From Burkholderiales bacterium (lineage in GTDB: Bacteria; Pseudomonadota; Gammaproteobacteria; Burkholderiales; Burkholderiaceae_C): a stretch of DNA of 64,000 nucleotides. The notes under the pieces were generated by a model. That model had not been told where the DNA came from. It did no database searches and saw nothing but the letters and a program-made list of their open reading frames with translations. The stretch is taken from assembly GCA_028872015.1 (NCBI GenBank), contig JAGWLO010000006.1, forward strand, positions 1 to 64,000. The letters are read 5' to 3'. Position numbers and translations under genes: made by a program. Shown here piece after piece: positions 35,499 to 43,583 of the stretch (position 1 is the first letter of the stretch; each line of letters begins with the position of its first letter).

Positions 35499-36353
35499 TC
35501 AGCGCAGCAGCGACAGCACCTGGTTGGGCAGCTGATTGGCCTGCGCCACCATCGCGTTGCCGGCCTGCTGCAGGATCTGCGAGCGCGAGAGGTTGGACGT
35601 CTCGGCCGCGTAGTCGGCGTCCATGATGCGGCTGCGTGCGGCCGTCTGGTTCTCGGCCGAGAGCTGCAGGTTCGACACCACGTTGGCGAAGCGGTTCTGC
35701 ACCGCACCGTAGGTGGCGCGCTGGCTGTTGATGGCCGTGATCGCGGCGTCGATGTTGGTGATGGCGGCCGTGGCGCCGGTGCCGTCGGTGCCCGAGATGC
35801 CCGAGACCGCGGTGCCCAGCGCGCTGCCGACGGCGCCGGTGACGGCGTTGGTCGACCAGTTGAAGCCGGCCACCGTGATCTGGTCCAGCGTGGTGCTGGT
35901 GTTGGCGCCGATCTGGAAGGTGGAGGTCGCGGTCGTGGCCAGCACGTTCTGGCCGTTGAACTGCGTGCCGGCCATCGTGCGCTTGGCTTCCTCGGACAGC
36001 TGCTGGTATTCGGCATCCAGGCTGGCGCGGTCGGTGCTGGAGTTGGTGCCGTTGGCGGCCTGCACGGCCAGTTCACGCATGCGCTGCAGCATGGTGGTGA
36101 CGTTGCCCAGGGCGCCTTCGGCCGTCTGCGACAGCGAGATCGCGTCGTTGGCGTTGCGCATGGCCACGTTCATGCCGCGCACCTGCGAATCCATGCGGGT
36201 GGCGATGGCCAGGCCGGCGGCGTCGTCCTTGGCGCTGTTGATGCGCAGGCCCGAGGACAGGCGCTGCATCGAGGTGGCCAGCGACGCCTGGCTCATGCTC
36301 AGGTTGCGCTGGGCATCCAGCGAGATCAGGTTGGTATTGATGGTCTGGGACAT
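35499..36353 (-). CDS. fliC: Flagellin (upstream copy)
   Basis: A 284-residue flagellin, paralogue of the copy at 34430-35284, with intact D0/D1 regions and a short central domain. The block around GTDGTGATAAITNIDAAIT is identical in both. Of the 25 differences I count, 15 involve Ser or Thr, relevant if these are O-glycan sites. It has an ATG start with AGGAGA-like leader, two sigma-28-like promoters upstream and a strong terminator downstream, so it looks like the main independently expressed copy. Confidence 0.96.
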   Translation of the reverse strand: MSQTINTNLISLDAQRNLSMSQASLATSMQRLSSGLRINSAKDDAAGLAIATRMDSQVRGMNVAMRNANDAISLSQTAEGALGNVTTMLQRMRELAVQAANGTNSSTDRASLDAEYQQLSEEAKRTMAGTQFNGQNVLATTATSTFQIGANTSTTLDQITVAGFNWSTNAVTGAVGSALGTAVSGISGTDGTGATAAITNIDAAITAINSQRATYGAVQNRFANVVSNLQLSAENQTAARSRIMDADYAAETSNLSRSQILQQAGNAMVAQANQLPNQVLSLLR

Positions 36354-36418
36354 GAAGAAATCTCCGAACGGTTAAGGACCACAGGCAAAGCCCTGACAGG
36401 CCTCGCAGTCGGGGACAT

Positions 36419-36445
36419 CGATCGACGTTGCCTGCCTGCACTTTT
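36419..36445 (-). promoter_or_regulatory. Candidate sigma-28 promoter P1 of upstream flagellin
   Basis: Minus strand AAAAGTGC (36445-36438), 11-bp spacer, GTCGATCG (36426-36419). Ten of 16 positions match TAAAGTTT-N11-GCCGATAA. About 66 bp before the flagellin ATG, the more usual leader length. Confidence 0.4.
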
Positions 36446-36596
36446 TCCGCCTTGCGCGATGGCCATCGGCCCCTTGCACTGCGGACTCGCCCGGGCCGTG
36501 GGCGGTGGACGCGCCGCTACCCGATGGCCGGGCGGCGGGCACGCCACCCTCGGTGGTCCGGACCCCGCGGCCACCTCCGTGTCCGCGTTGAAGCCG

Positions 36597-36623
36597 TTTT
36601 CGTCAGCCGCTGCCAAACCTTTA
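36597..36623 (-). promoter_or_regulatory. Candidate sigma-28 promoter P2 of upstream flagellin
   Basis: Minus strand TAAAGGTT (36623-36616), 11-bp spacer, GACGAAAA (36604-36597). Thirteen of 16 positions match the FliA consensus, better than P1, but it would give a leader of about 235 bases. The rest of the 36354-36773 gap shows no gene; it also carries the promoter of the GT41 gene on the other strand, which I could not locate. Confidence 0.45.
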
Positions 36624-36773
36624 GGGCCTTGTGCACCGGCGCCCGGCCTGTCAGCCCGAATTGCGTGGCCGCCGGCCTGCTATTTCCGGCCTGACCGCCC
36701 GCGGGGCGCGCGCAGCATCGCCCCTGCGGCGCCGCAGTCGGTGCCCGCCCTGCACCCTGCCCGAGGAAGAACG

Positions 36774-38717
36774 ATGACCTGTCCCGACCCCGTGCCCGCA
36801 CCCGCGTCCCCGGCCGTCCAGGCCAGCGACCGTTGGCAGCAAGGCCTGGCGTTCGCCGAGCGCGACGACTGGGCGGCCGCCGCCCAGGCCTTCGGCGACG
36901 CGGTCTCGGCCGCACCGCAGGACCTGCTGTACTGGTTGAACCTGGCCAACGCGCGCCGCCACGAGCACGCCTGGGAGGCCGCCATCGCGGCGGCCGAGGC
37001 CTGCCTGCGCATCGCGCCCGAAGACCCGATCGCGCTGCGCCTGATCGGCGACTGCCTGACCCAGCTGCACCGCTACGCCGAGGCGGTGGCGGTGTTCGAA
37101 CGGCTGGCCGCGACAGGGGCCGAAGAGGCCGACGCCATGCTGCAGCACGGTGGCAACCTGCTGGCGCTGCGGCGCCCGCGCGAAGCCCTGGCCGTGCTGC
37201 TGCGGGCCAGCGCCGTGGAGCCCACCCGGATCCAGGTGCACGCGATGCTGGCCACCGCCTTTCGCGATCTGGCGCTGCAGCACGAGGCCGTGGAGTGCCT
37301 GCGCACCGTGCTGGCGCTGGACCCGCACAACCTGCAGGCCCGCTCGCACCTGTCGTACGAGCGCCGGCACATCTGCGACTGGGCCGATCTGGCCCAGGCT
37401 GTGGCCGATCTCGAGCAGGCGCTCGCGGCCGGCGGGCCCGACACCGCGCGCATGGCCAGCGTGTTCAGTCTGCACTCGCTGCCGATCGACCCGATGCTGC
37501 TGCTGGCCGCCGCGCGCGGCGAGGCGCTGGTGGCCGCGCGCGGCGTGCGGCGGCTGCCGGCGCTGCAGCCGGCGGCCTTCTCGGATCGCCGGCTGCGGCT
37601 GGGGCTGCTGTCGTACGACTTCCACGAGCACCCGGTGTCGCAGCTGCTGGTCGAGGTGCTGGAGCGGCTGGACCCGCAGCGCATCGAGCTGCGGCTGTAC
37701 TCCACCGGCCCCGACGACGGCTCGGCCCTGCGCGCCCGCGTGCGCGCAGCGGCCCACGCCTTCGTCGACCTGCGCGGCCTGAGCGACGAGCAGGCTGCCG
37801 CGGCCATCCGGGCGGACGGCGTGGAGCTGCTGGTCGACCTGCAGGGCCACACCCGCGGCCAGCGCCTGGGCATCCTGGCGCGGCGGCCGGCGCCGCTGCA
37901 GGTGGCCTTCCTCGGGTTCCCCGGCAGCACGGGCGCGCCGTTCATCGACTACCTGATCGGCGACCCGCTGGTCACGCCGCTGGCCTTGCAGCCGCAGTAC
38001 AGCGAACGGCTGGCGCAGATGCCGCGGTGCTTCCAGCCCAACGGCCGCTGGCGTCCGCTGCCGCAGCCGATGGCCCGCGCCGAGGCCGGGCTGCCCGAGG
38101 ACGCGTTCGTGATGTGTGCCTTCAACCACACCTACAAGATCCTGCCCGCGGCCTTCGACGCCTGGTGCGCGGTGCTGCGCGAGGTGCCGCGCGCCGTGCT
38201 GTGGCTGAAGGAGACGAACGCGCAGCTGCATGCCAACGTCGCGCGCGAGGCCGCCGCGCGCGGCGTGGCCGCCGGGCGCATCCTGTACGCGCGCGGCGTG
38301 CCCTATGCCGAGCACTTCTCGCGCCTGGCGCTGGCCGACGTGTTCGTCGACACCTGGCCGTACAACGCGCACACCACCGCCAGCGATGCCTTGTGGGCCG
38401 GCGTGCCGGTGGTCACGGTCTACGGCAACAGCTTCGCCTCGCGCGTGGCCGCCAGCGTGCTCAGCGCCGCCGGCCTGGGCGAGCTGGCCTTCGCCGATGC
38501 CGAGTCCTACCGCACCGCGATCCTGGCGCTGGCGCTGGATGCCGAGCTCCTGGCCGGCTACCGGCGCCACCTCAACGCGCAAAGGCTGGCCTTGCCGCTG
38601 TTCGACAGCGCGGGCTATGCCCGCGACTTCGAGAACCTGCTGTGGCGCATGGGCGAACGCTGGCGCGCCGGCCTGCCGCCCGAGGCTCTGCCGGCCCAGC
38701 CATGCGCATCGGCCTGA
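36774..38717 (+). CDS. TPR-GT41 (SPINDLY/OGT-like) protein O-glycosyltransferase, copy 1
   Basis: A 647-residue protein with tetratricopeptide repeats over about residues 20-205 and a C-terminal GT41 catalytic domain. The catalytic half is recognised by LRLGLLSYDFHEHPVSQLLVEVLE, VDLQGHTRGQRLGILARRPAPLQVAFLGFPGSTG and DVFVDTWPYNAHTTASDALWAGVPVV, all typical of bacterial OGT/SPINDLY-like enzymes that glycosylate Ser/Thr (flagellins or adhesins). ATG at 36774 follows GAGGAAG. It is divergent from the flagellins and overlaps the next gene by 16 bp. A paralogue lies at 44803. Target (flagellin) is inferred from location. Confidence 0.88.
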   Translation: MTCPDPVPAPASPAVQASDRWQQGLAFAERDDWAAAAQAFGDAVSAAPQDLLYWLNLANARRHEHAWEAAIAAAEACLRIAPEDPIALRLIGDCLTQLHRYAEAVAVFERLAATGAEEADAMLQHGGNLLALRRPREALAVLLRASAVEPTRIQVHAMLATAFRDLALQHEAVECLRTVLALDPHNLQARSHLSYERRHICDWADLAQAVADLEQALAAGGPDTARMASVFSLHSLPIDPMLLLAAARGEALVAARGVRRLPALQPAAFSDRRLRLGLLSYDFHEHPVSQLLVEVLERLDPQRIELRLYSTGPDDGSALRARVRAAAHAFVDLRGLSDEQAAAAIRADGVELLVDLQGHTRGQRLGILARRPAPLQVAFLGFPGSTGAPFIDYLIGDPLVTPLALQPQYSERLAQMPRCFQPNGRWRPLPQPMARAEAGLPEDAFVMCAFNHTYKILPAAFDAWCAVLREVPRAVLWLKETNAQLHANVAREAAARGVAAGRILYARGVPYAEHFSRLALADVFVDTWPYNAHTTASDALWAGVPVVTVYGNSFASRVAASVLSAAGLGELAFADAESYRTAILALALDAELLAGYRRHLNAQRLALPLFDSAGYARDFENLLWRMGERWRAGLPPEALPAQPCASA

Positions 38718-39412
38718 TCCAGACCCGCGGCATCGGCGACATCGTCATCGCGCTGCCGATCGCGGCCTGGCATCTGCGCCAGGGCCACGAAGTGCTGTGG
38801 CCGGTGGATGCGCAATGGCTGCCCTTCCTGCAGGCCGCGGCGCCGCAGGTGAGCTTCCTGCCGGTGGACGCTGCCCTGCGCGGCACGCTGGCCTACATGC
38901 TGGACGAGCCGCGGCGGCTCCTGCAGGCCCAAGGCTGCGACAAGATCGTGTCGCTGTACTCGTACGTCAATGGGCGCGCCGACCTGGTCGAGCCGCGGCT
39001 GGCCAGTTCGCTCAAGTTCGACGAATACAAGTACGCGGTGGCCGGCGTGCCCTTCGCCGAGAAGTGGGCCCTGCAGCTGGTGCGCGACCGCCCCGCCGAG
39101 CAGCGCCTGATCGAGCGGCTGCGACTGGGCGGGCCGTATGCGGTGGTGCACGACCAGGGTTCGAACTTCAGATTCGACATCCAGATCCCGGCCGCGGTCA
39201 GTGCGCAGCTGCAGGTGGTGCGCATCGAGCCGCTGACTGCCAACCCGTTCGACTGGATCGGGGTGCTGGAAGGCGCCAGCATGCTGGCCATGATCGACAG
39301 CTGCTTCTCCAATCTGGTCGAGCAGATGGACCTGGGGCGCAACCGCCACTTCTTCCTGCGCTCGGCCGTGGGATTCACGCCCGTATTCCGCAACGCCTGG
39401 ACGTTCTACTGA
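38702..39412 (+). CDS. Short GT9/heptosyltransferase-like protein
   Basis: A 236-residue protein starting MRIGLIQTRGIGDIVIALPIAAWHLRQGHEVLWPV, the N-terminal nucleotide-sugar glycosyltransferase pattern of GT9 (heptosyltransferase-like) proteins. The later part (PYAVVHDQGSNFRFDIQ and WIGVLEGASMLAMIDSCFSNLVEQM) resembles the GT9 C-terminal nucleotide-binding half in abbreviated form; ordinary heptosyltransferases are about 100 residues longer. ATG at 38702 overlaps the GT41 gene by 16 bp. It could be a glycosyltransferase acting with the GT41 protein; activity uncertain. Confidence 0.65.
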   Translation: MRIGLIQTRGIGDIVIALPIAAWHLRQGHEVLWPVDAQWLPFLQAAAPQVSFLPVDAALRGTLAYMLDEPRRLLQAQGCDKIVSLYSYVNGRADLVEPRLASSLKFDEYKYAVAGVPFAEKWALQLVRDRPAEQRLIERLRLGGPYAVVHDQGSNFRFDIQIPAAVSAQLQVVRIEPLTANPFDWIGVLEGASMLAMIDSCFSNLVEQMDLGRNRHFFLRSAVGFTPVFRNAWTFY

Positions 39413-39429
39413 CCCCGCACCCGCCGGGA

Positions 39430-40443
39430 TCAGGCCGCGCGCAACGACCCCAGCCCTTCGGCCAGCACCGCCAGGTTGTGCGCCGCCAGGTGGCTGCCGC
39501 GGCCGGCGACGCTGCCCGGCTGATCGGGCTGCTCGCCGATCTCCAGGCAGCGCTGCCAGGCCCACTGTGCCATCGGCAGCAGCTCGAGGTGGCGCGCCGG
39601 CTCGGTGGCCGCCCAGTCCAGCAGCAGGTCGCCGAGCGCGAAGTAGAAGTCGGGCGAGTCGGCGCAGTCGGCCAGGCGCGGCTGCGCGAACTGCAGGGCT
39701 TCGGCATGCCGCCCCAGCCGCTTCAGCGCGTAGAGCTGGCGCGCCGCGAGCTCGTGGCGCCAGGGGCAGCCGGCCGGACGCAGGGCCTCGGCGCGCGCGA
39801 AAGCCTGCGCGGCCTCGGCCTGCTCGTCGTAGGCGGCGCAGTCCTTGCCCAGGTGGAACCACAGGTAGGCATCGTCGGGCGCAGCGGCCAGCGCCTGCAC
39901 CAGCAGCGGGCGGTTGCGGTGGCGCTTGCGCGCCAGGCCGGCCGCGTCGTAGCCGTCGTGGGCCACGCGCAGCGGCAGGCGCCGCACCGGCCGGCGGTGC
40001 TGCGGCTGTTCGTGGATGGTGCCGGCGTAGCGCACCTCGCCCGGCAGCACGCGGCTCAACCAGTTGCGCGCCGTGCCGGCGGCGGCTCCTTCGTCCTCCA
40101 GCCGGAGGGCACCCACGAAATCGGGCGCCTGGTGCCGCAGCGCCGCCAGCGCGGGGCCGCCGTCGAGCAGCCACTCGTCGGCGTCCAGCACCAGATGCCA
40201 GTCGGCCGCGGCCCGGTCCAGCGCAGCGTTGCGCGCGGCGGCGAAATCGTCGCACCAGTCGAAGTGCGCCACCCGCGCGCCGCAGGCCCGCGCGACGGCC
40301 ACCGTGTCGTCGCGCGAGCCGGTGTCCAGCACCAGCATCTCGTCGACCCAGGGCGCCACGCTGCGCAGCAGCCGCGCGATGCGCGGCGCCTCGTCGCGCG
40401 CGATCACGGCCAGGGCGATGCGGCGGGCCGCGACCGACGTCAC
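39430..40443 (-). CDS. GT2 glycosyltransferase with C-terminal TPR-like region
   Basis: A 337-residue protein. Residues 1-210 form a GT-A fold: IALAVIARDEAPRIARLLRSVAPWVDEMLVLDTGSRDDT, then ALDRAAADWHLVLDADEWL with the metal-binding DAD. Helical repeats with TPR-like spacing follow (YLWFHLGKDCAAYDEQAEAAQAFARAEAL; FYFALGDLLLDW). This is the SunS/TPR-type GT2 architecture. The start is GTG at 40443, a GTGA overlap with the upstream acetyltransferase stop. Last gene of the minus-strand island, convergent with the GT9-like gene. Confidence 0.82.
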   Translation of the reverse strand: MTSVAARRIALAVIARDEAPRIARLLRSVAPWVDEMLVLDTGSRDDTVAVARACGARVAHFDWCDDFAAARNAALDRAAADWHLVLDADEWLLDGGPALAALRHQAPDFVGALRLEDEGAAAGTARNWLSRVLPGEVRYAGTIHEQPQHRRPVRRLPLRVAHDGYDAAGLARKRHRNRPLLVQALAAAPDDAYLWFHLGKDCAAYDEQAEAAQAFARAEALRPAGCPWRHELAARQLYALKRLGRHAEALQFAQPRLADCADSPDFYFALGDLLLDWAATEPARHLELLPMAQWAWQRCLEIGEQPDQPGSVAGRGSHLAAHNLAVLAEGLGSLRAA

Positions 40444-41084
40444 TTGATGCTCCGCGCCGGCACGCCGGCATAGGTTCCGGGCTCGGCGATGTTGCGCGTC
40501 ACCACGGCGCCTGCACCGATGATGACGTCGGCGCACAGGCTGCGACCTTCGAGCACCTGGCTGCCGGTGCCCAGCAGGCAGGCGTCGCCCAGCACCACAC
40601 CGCCCGAGACGTTGGCGCCGGGGTTGACGACGCCGTACGAGCCGATGCGCGCATCGTGGCCGACGGTGCAGTTGAGGTTGAAGACGTTGAAGTCGCCGAC
40701 TTCGATGTCGCAGGTGAACTGCGCACCGCTGGCCACGAGGTTGCCGAGGCCGAGGCGGACCCGGCGCGGATCGAGACCGGCGGCCGGGTGCACCAGGTTC
40801 GGCGCCTGCAGGTGCGGCCAAGCGGCCAGCCGCTGCGCAATCGTGCGGCGCAGGCCCGGATGGCCGATGCCGATGGCCACGTCCGCCGGTCGATCCAGGT
40901 TCGACAGCAGCGCGTCCGTGCCGGCCACCCGCCCGAACGTCAGCATGCGGCCGATCTCGGCCTCGCCCTGCGCCAGGAATTCGATGTCGCGCCAGCGCGG
41001 CGGACCGGCTTCCTGGATCGCCGTCGCCACCTGGGCCACCTCTTTGGCGAAGCCGCCGGTGCCCAGGATGTAAAGGATGCGCAT
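40440..41084 (-). CDS. NeuD/PglD-family sugar O/N-acetyltransferase
   Basis: A 214-residue enzyme with an N-terminal nucleotide-binding part (ILYILGTGGFAKEVAQVA) and a C-terminal left-handed beta-helix with hexapeptide repeats (IEVGDFNVFNLNCTVGHDARIGSYGVVNPGANVSGGVVLGDACLLGTGSQVL), ending NIAEPGTYAGVPAR. NeuD/PglD enzymes acetylate nucleotide-linked amino sugars such as the UDP-4-amino sugar of bacillosamine synthesis. It fits with the DegT aminotransferase two genes upstream. ATG at 41084, 12 bp after the GT gene. Confidence 0.85.
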   Translation of the reverse strand: MRILYILGTGGFAKEVAQVATAIQEAGPPRWRDIEFLAQGEAEIGRMLTFGRVAGTDALLSNLDRPADVAIGIGHPGLRRTIAQRLAAWPHLQAPNLVHPAAGLDPRRVRLGLGNLVASGAQFTCDIEVGDFNVFNLNCTVGHDARIGSYGVVNPGANVSGGVVLGDACLLGTGSQVLEGRSLCADVIIGAGAVVTRNIAEPGTYAGVPARSIK

Positions 41085-41095
41085 CGGTGAAGGCT

Positions 41096-42289
41096 TCAGT
41101 GGATGCCGCAGACGGCCAGGTAGCGGTCCATGCCCTTGAGCTGCTGCACGAGCGGCGCGTGCGAGCGCGCGCAGCGCCGCGCCGGCTGCCAGTCGGCGGG
41201 CGCCAGCGCCAGCACGGCCAGCACGCTGGCCAGGTCGTAGCCGGCGGCGACGAAGGCCCCGGGCGCGTGGCGCTCGAGGAATTCCTGGATCGCCACGCAG
41301 CCCTCGGCCACCAGCACCGGCTTGCCCAGGCTCAGCGCCTCGGGGACGATGCCGCTCATCTTGTCGCCGTAGTGCAGCGGGTCGTACAGCGCCCACACCG
41401 CATCGACGTCGGCCATCTCGGCCAGGTACTCGGCGTTGCTGGTGCCGCGGCTTTGCGCGTCGATCCACGGCGCGATCTGTTGCAGATGCTGGCACAGCCC
41501 CGCATAGCCCTGCGGCAGCCGGATGCGCAGCCGGCAGGCCGGGGTGCGCCCGGCCGCGGCGAGCGCTTGCGCGGCCTGCTGCAGCAACTGGATGCCCTTG
41601 CTGCCGAAGGGCGTGCCGAAGAACCCCAGCGTGGGTGGCCCACGGTCGTCGCGCGCGGCCGAGGCCGCCGCCAGCCCGGCCAGCCGGCCGGCATTGGCCG
41701 TGGCCAGCGGCGGCAGCAGCGTGGCCAGGGCCACGCGCTGCGCACCGAAGTGGAAGTGTCCGGTTTCCGAATAGGCGAAGGCCTGCGTCGTGGCAGCCAG
41801 GCCCTGCACGCCTGCCGCAAAGGCCTCGCCCACGCGCTGCTGTGAAGCCGCGTCGTCGGCCCAGAAGGCGCAGGGCAACAGCATGCCCAGTACCGACCGC
41901 AGGGCCGGGGGCACGCGCTGGTGTTCGGCGCTGCGGGCCAGTGCCAGCAGGTGCAGCGGGTAGACGGTGGGCATGAGCCAGGCGTCGAAGCCCGCCAGCT
42001 GCGCGGGCGGCAGGTCCTCGGCCACCGTCTGCAGCAAGCGGTCGAGGCGCGCCGGGTCGGCCAGGTCGGCGGCGGCCGGCCGGGCGTAGCCGTCGAGACG
42101 GCAGGCAGGCCGCAGTTCGGCGCGCAGGTCGGCGAACTCACGCGGGTCGAGCCGCGCGGAGCCGAACACCGTCAGTGCATGGCCGCGTTCGCCCACCAGG
42201 GCCTCGTCGAACTCGGCCAGCATGGCCGCGTTGTGACCGCTGCGGCGGCTGAGGCCGGGGTCGATGTAGGCGATCTTCATCCGCGGCAT
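41096..42289 (-). CDS. GT4-like glycosyltransferase
   Basis: A 397-residue GT-B-type glycosyltransferase. The N-terminal Rossmann part begins MKIAYIDPGLSRRSGHNAAML; the C-terminal half has LGFFGTPFGSKGIQLLQQAAQAL and YDPLHYGDKMSGIVPEALSLGKPVLVAEG, the nucleotide-sugar E-x7-E-like region of GT4. Two in-frame ATGs, 42289 and 42280; the ribosome site does not decide between them. It sits between the acetyltransferase gene and another GT, separated from the latter by a 72-bp gap holding a hairpin. Confidence 0.75.
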   Translation of the reverse strand: MPRMKIAYIDPGLSRRSGHNAAMLAEFDEALVGERGHALTVFGSARLDPREFADLRAELRPACRLDGYARPAAADLADPARLDRLLQTVAEDLPPAQLAGFDAWLMPTVYPLHLLALARSAEHQRVPPALRSVLGMLLPCAFWADDAASQQRVGEAFAAGVQGLAATTQAFAYSETGHFHFGAQRVALATLLPPLATANAGRLAGLAAASAARDDRGPPTLGFFGTPFGSKGIQLLQQAAQALAAAGRTPACRLRIRLPQGYAGLCQHLQQIAPWIDAQSRGTSNAEYLAEMADVDAVWALYDPLHYGDKMSGIVPEALSLGKPVLVAEGCVAIQEFLERHAPGAFVAAGYDLASVLAVLALAPADWQPARRCARSHAPLVQQLKGMDRYLAVCGIH

Positions 42290-42320
42290 GTCAACCGCAC
42301 TTGGTCCGAAGCCGCCGACC

Positions 42321-42357
42321 GCCCCCTCGTGGGGCAGGAGCGGAGCGATGCGGGGGC
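42321..42357. repeat. Intergenic palindromic element
   Basis: GCCCCC at 42321-42326 pairs with GGGGGC at 42352-42357 (6 bp); an inner alternative is GCCCC (42321-42325) with GGGGC (42331-42335). It fills most of the 72-bp gap between two glycosyltransferase genes. It may be a dispersed repeat or transcript-processing hairpin; copy number cannot be judged here. Confidence 0.35.
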
Positions 42358-42361
42358 TGGT

Positions 42362-43558
42362 TCATCCCAGGGCCGATCGCAGCGTGGCCAGCATCTCCAG
42401 CCCGCTGGCCAGGCTCAGGTACTCGATCTGCTCGAGGTCGAAGGGCCGGCGGTCGGCCGCGCTGCCCGGTGTCGAGGCGGCCACGGCATCGAAGGCCTGC
42501 GCCAGCGCACCGGGGCGCTGGGGGTCGAACAGGTGCACGGCGCCGAATTTCAGCTCGCGGTTGGTGTCGATGTCGCTGGCGATCACGGGCGTGCCCAGCA
42601 GCGCCGCCTCCAGCGTGCCGCTGGCCCCCGGGCCGCCCTCGAACTGGCTTGCCTGCACCACCGCGCATGCGCCGGCCACCAGCTGCAACTGCTCGTCGCG
42701 CGGCAGCAGCCCGAGCTGGCGCACCTGCGGACGCAGCGCCAGCGCGTCGATCTGGCGCTCGATCGCCTGGGCATAGCCGGGGTTGCGGTGGTCGGTCAGC
42801 TCGCCGGTGAACACGAGCTGCAGCGCCGCGTTCGCTTGCGAGCGCCGGTGCTCGGCGTAGGCTGCGATGACGAGTTCATGCTGCTTGTGCTGCCAGCGCT
42901 GGCTGCAGCTGAGCAGGTAGGGTGCGGTGATGCCGTGGCGCGCCTGAACCTCGGCGCGACGGTCCTCGAAGGCCGAGCCCAGGTCGGGGTAGAGCTGTGG
43001 GATGCGGTGGATGCGGCGGCTGCGTGCCGCTGCCGGGTAGAAGCGCTGCACGTCGGCGGCCACCGCCGCGGCATTGACGAACACGGCGTGGGCGCCCTCG
43101 ACCATGGCGCGCAGGTGGGCGTCACGCGCATGGCGTTCGGCGGCCGAGAAGAAGTGCGGCAGGTACTGGTGCTGGAAGTCGGGCAGGTAGGCGAACCAGG
43201 GCTGCCGGACCGCGGCCCCGGGGTGGCTGCCGGTGGGTCCGATGACCTGCACCTCCAGCGCCGCCAGCGTGGCCGCCAGATCCTTGTGGAAGATCAGGGT
43301 CTGCAGCCCCGGCACGCCCTCGATCAAGGCGCGCATCGGGCCGGTGGCCTGCACCTGCTCGCGCCGCAGCGGCAGGAAGTCGCGCGTCTCGCGCTGCAGC
43401 TCGGGCGGCAGGTGGCGGGCGCTGAACAGCACGTGGATGCCGGCGTTCTGCGCCGGCGCGGCGCGCAGCACGCTGTTGAGCATGGCCGCCAGGATGGCGG
43501 CACCGCCCATCCAGGCAATGTAGTAGTCGGCCAGGTAGGCGACCGAAAGGCGGCGCAT
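42362..43558 (-). CDS. GT4-family glycosyltransferase
   Basis: A 398-residue GT-B glycosyltransferase. Near the C-terminus QLVAGACAVVQASQFEGGPGASGTLEAALLGTPVIASD is the GT4 donor-binding signature (E-F-G-G-P...E), and APYLLSCSQRWQHKQHELVIAAYAEHR the typical interdomain linker start. N-terminal acceptor domain begins LSVAYLADYYIAWMGGAAILAAML. ATG at 43558 is 25 bp after the aminotransferase gene. Acceptor and sugar unknown; context suggests a flagellin glycan or surface polysaccharide. Confidence 0.88.
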   Translation of the reverse strand: MRRLSVAYLADYYIAWMGGAAILAAMLNSVLRAAPAQNAGIHVLFSARHLPPELQRETRDFLPLRREQVQATGPMRALIEGVPGLQTLIFHKDLAATLAALEVQVIGPTGSHPGAAVRQPWFAYLPDFQHQYLPHFFSAAERHARDAHLRAMVEGAHAVFVNAAAVAADVQRFYPAAARSRRIHRIPQLYPDLGSAFEDRRAEVQARHGITAPYLLSCSQRWQHKQHELVIAAYAEHRRSQANAALQLVFTGELTDHRNPGYAQAIERQIDALALRPQVRQLGLLPRDEQLQLVAGACAVVQASQFEGGPGASGTLEAALLGTPVIASDIDTNRELKFGAVHLFDPQRPGALAQAFDAVAASTPGSAADRRPFDLEQIEYLSLASGLEMLATLRSALG

Positions 43559-43583
43559 CGTGCAGGGACCCCGGGCGCCGGGT

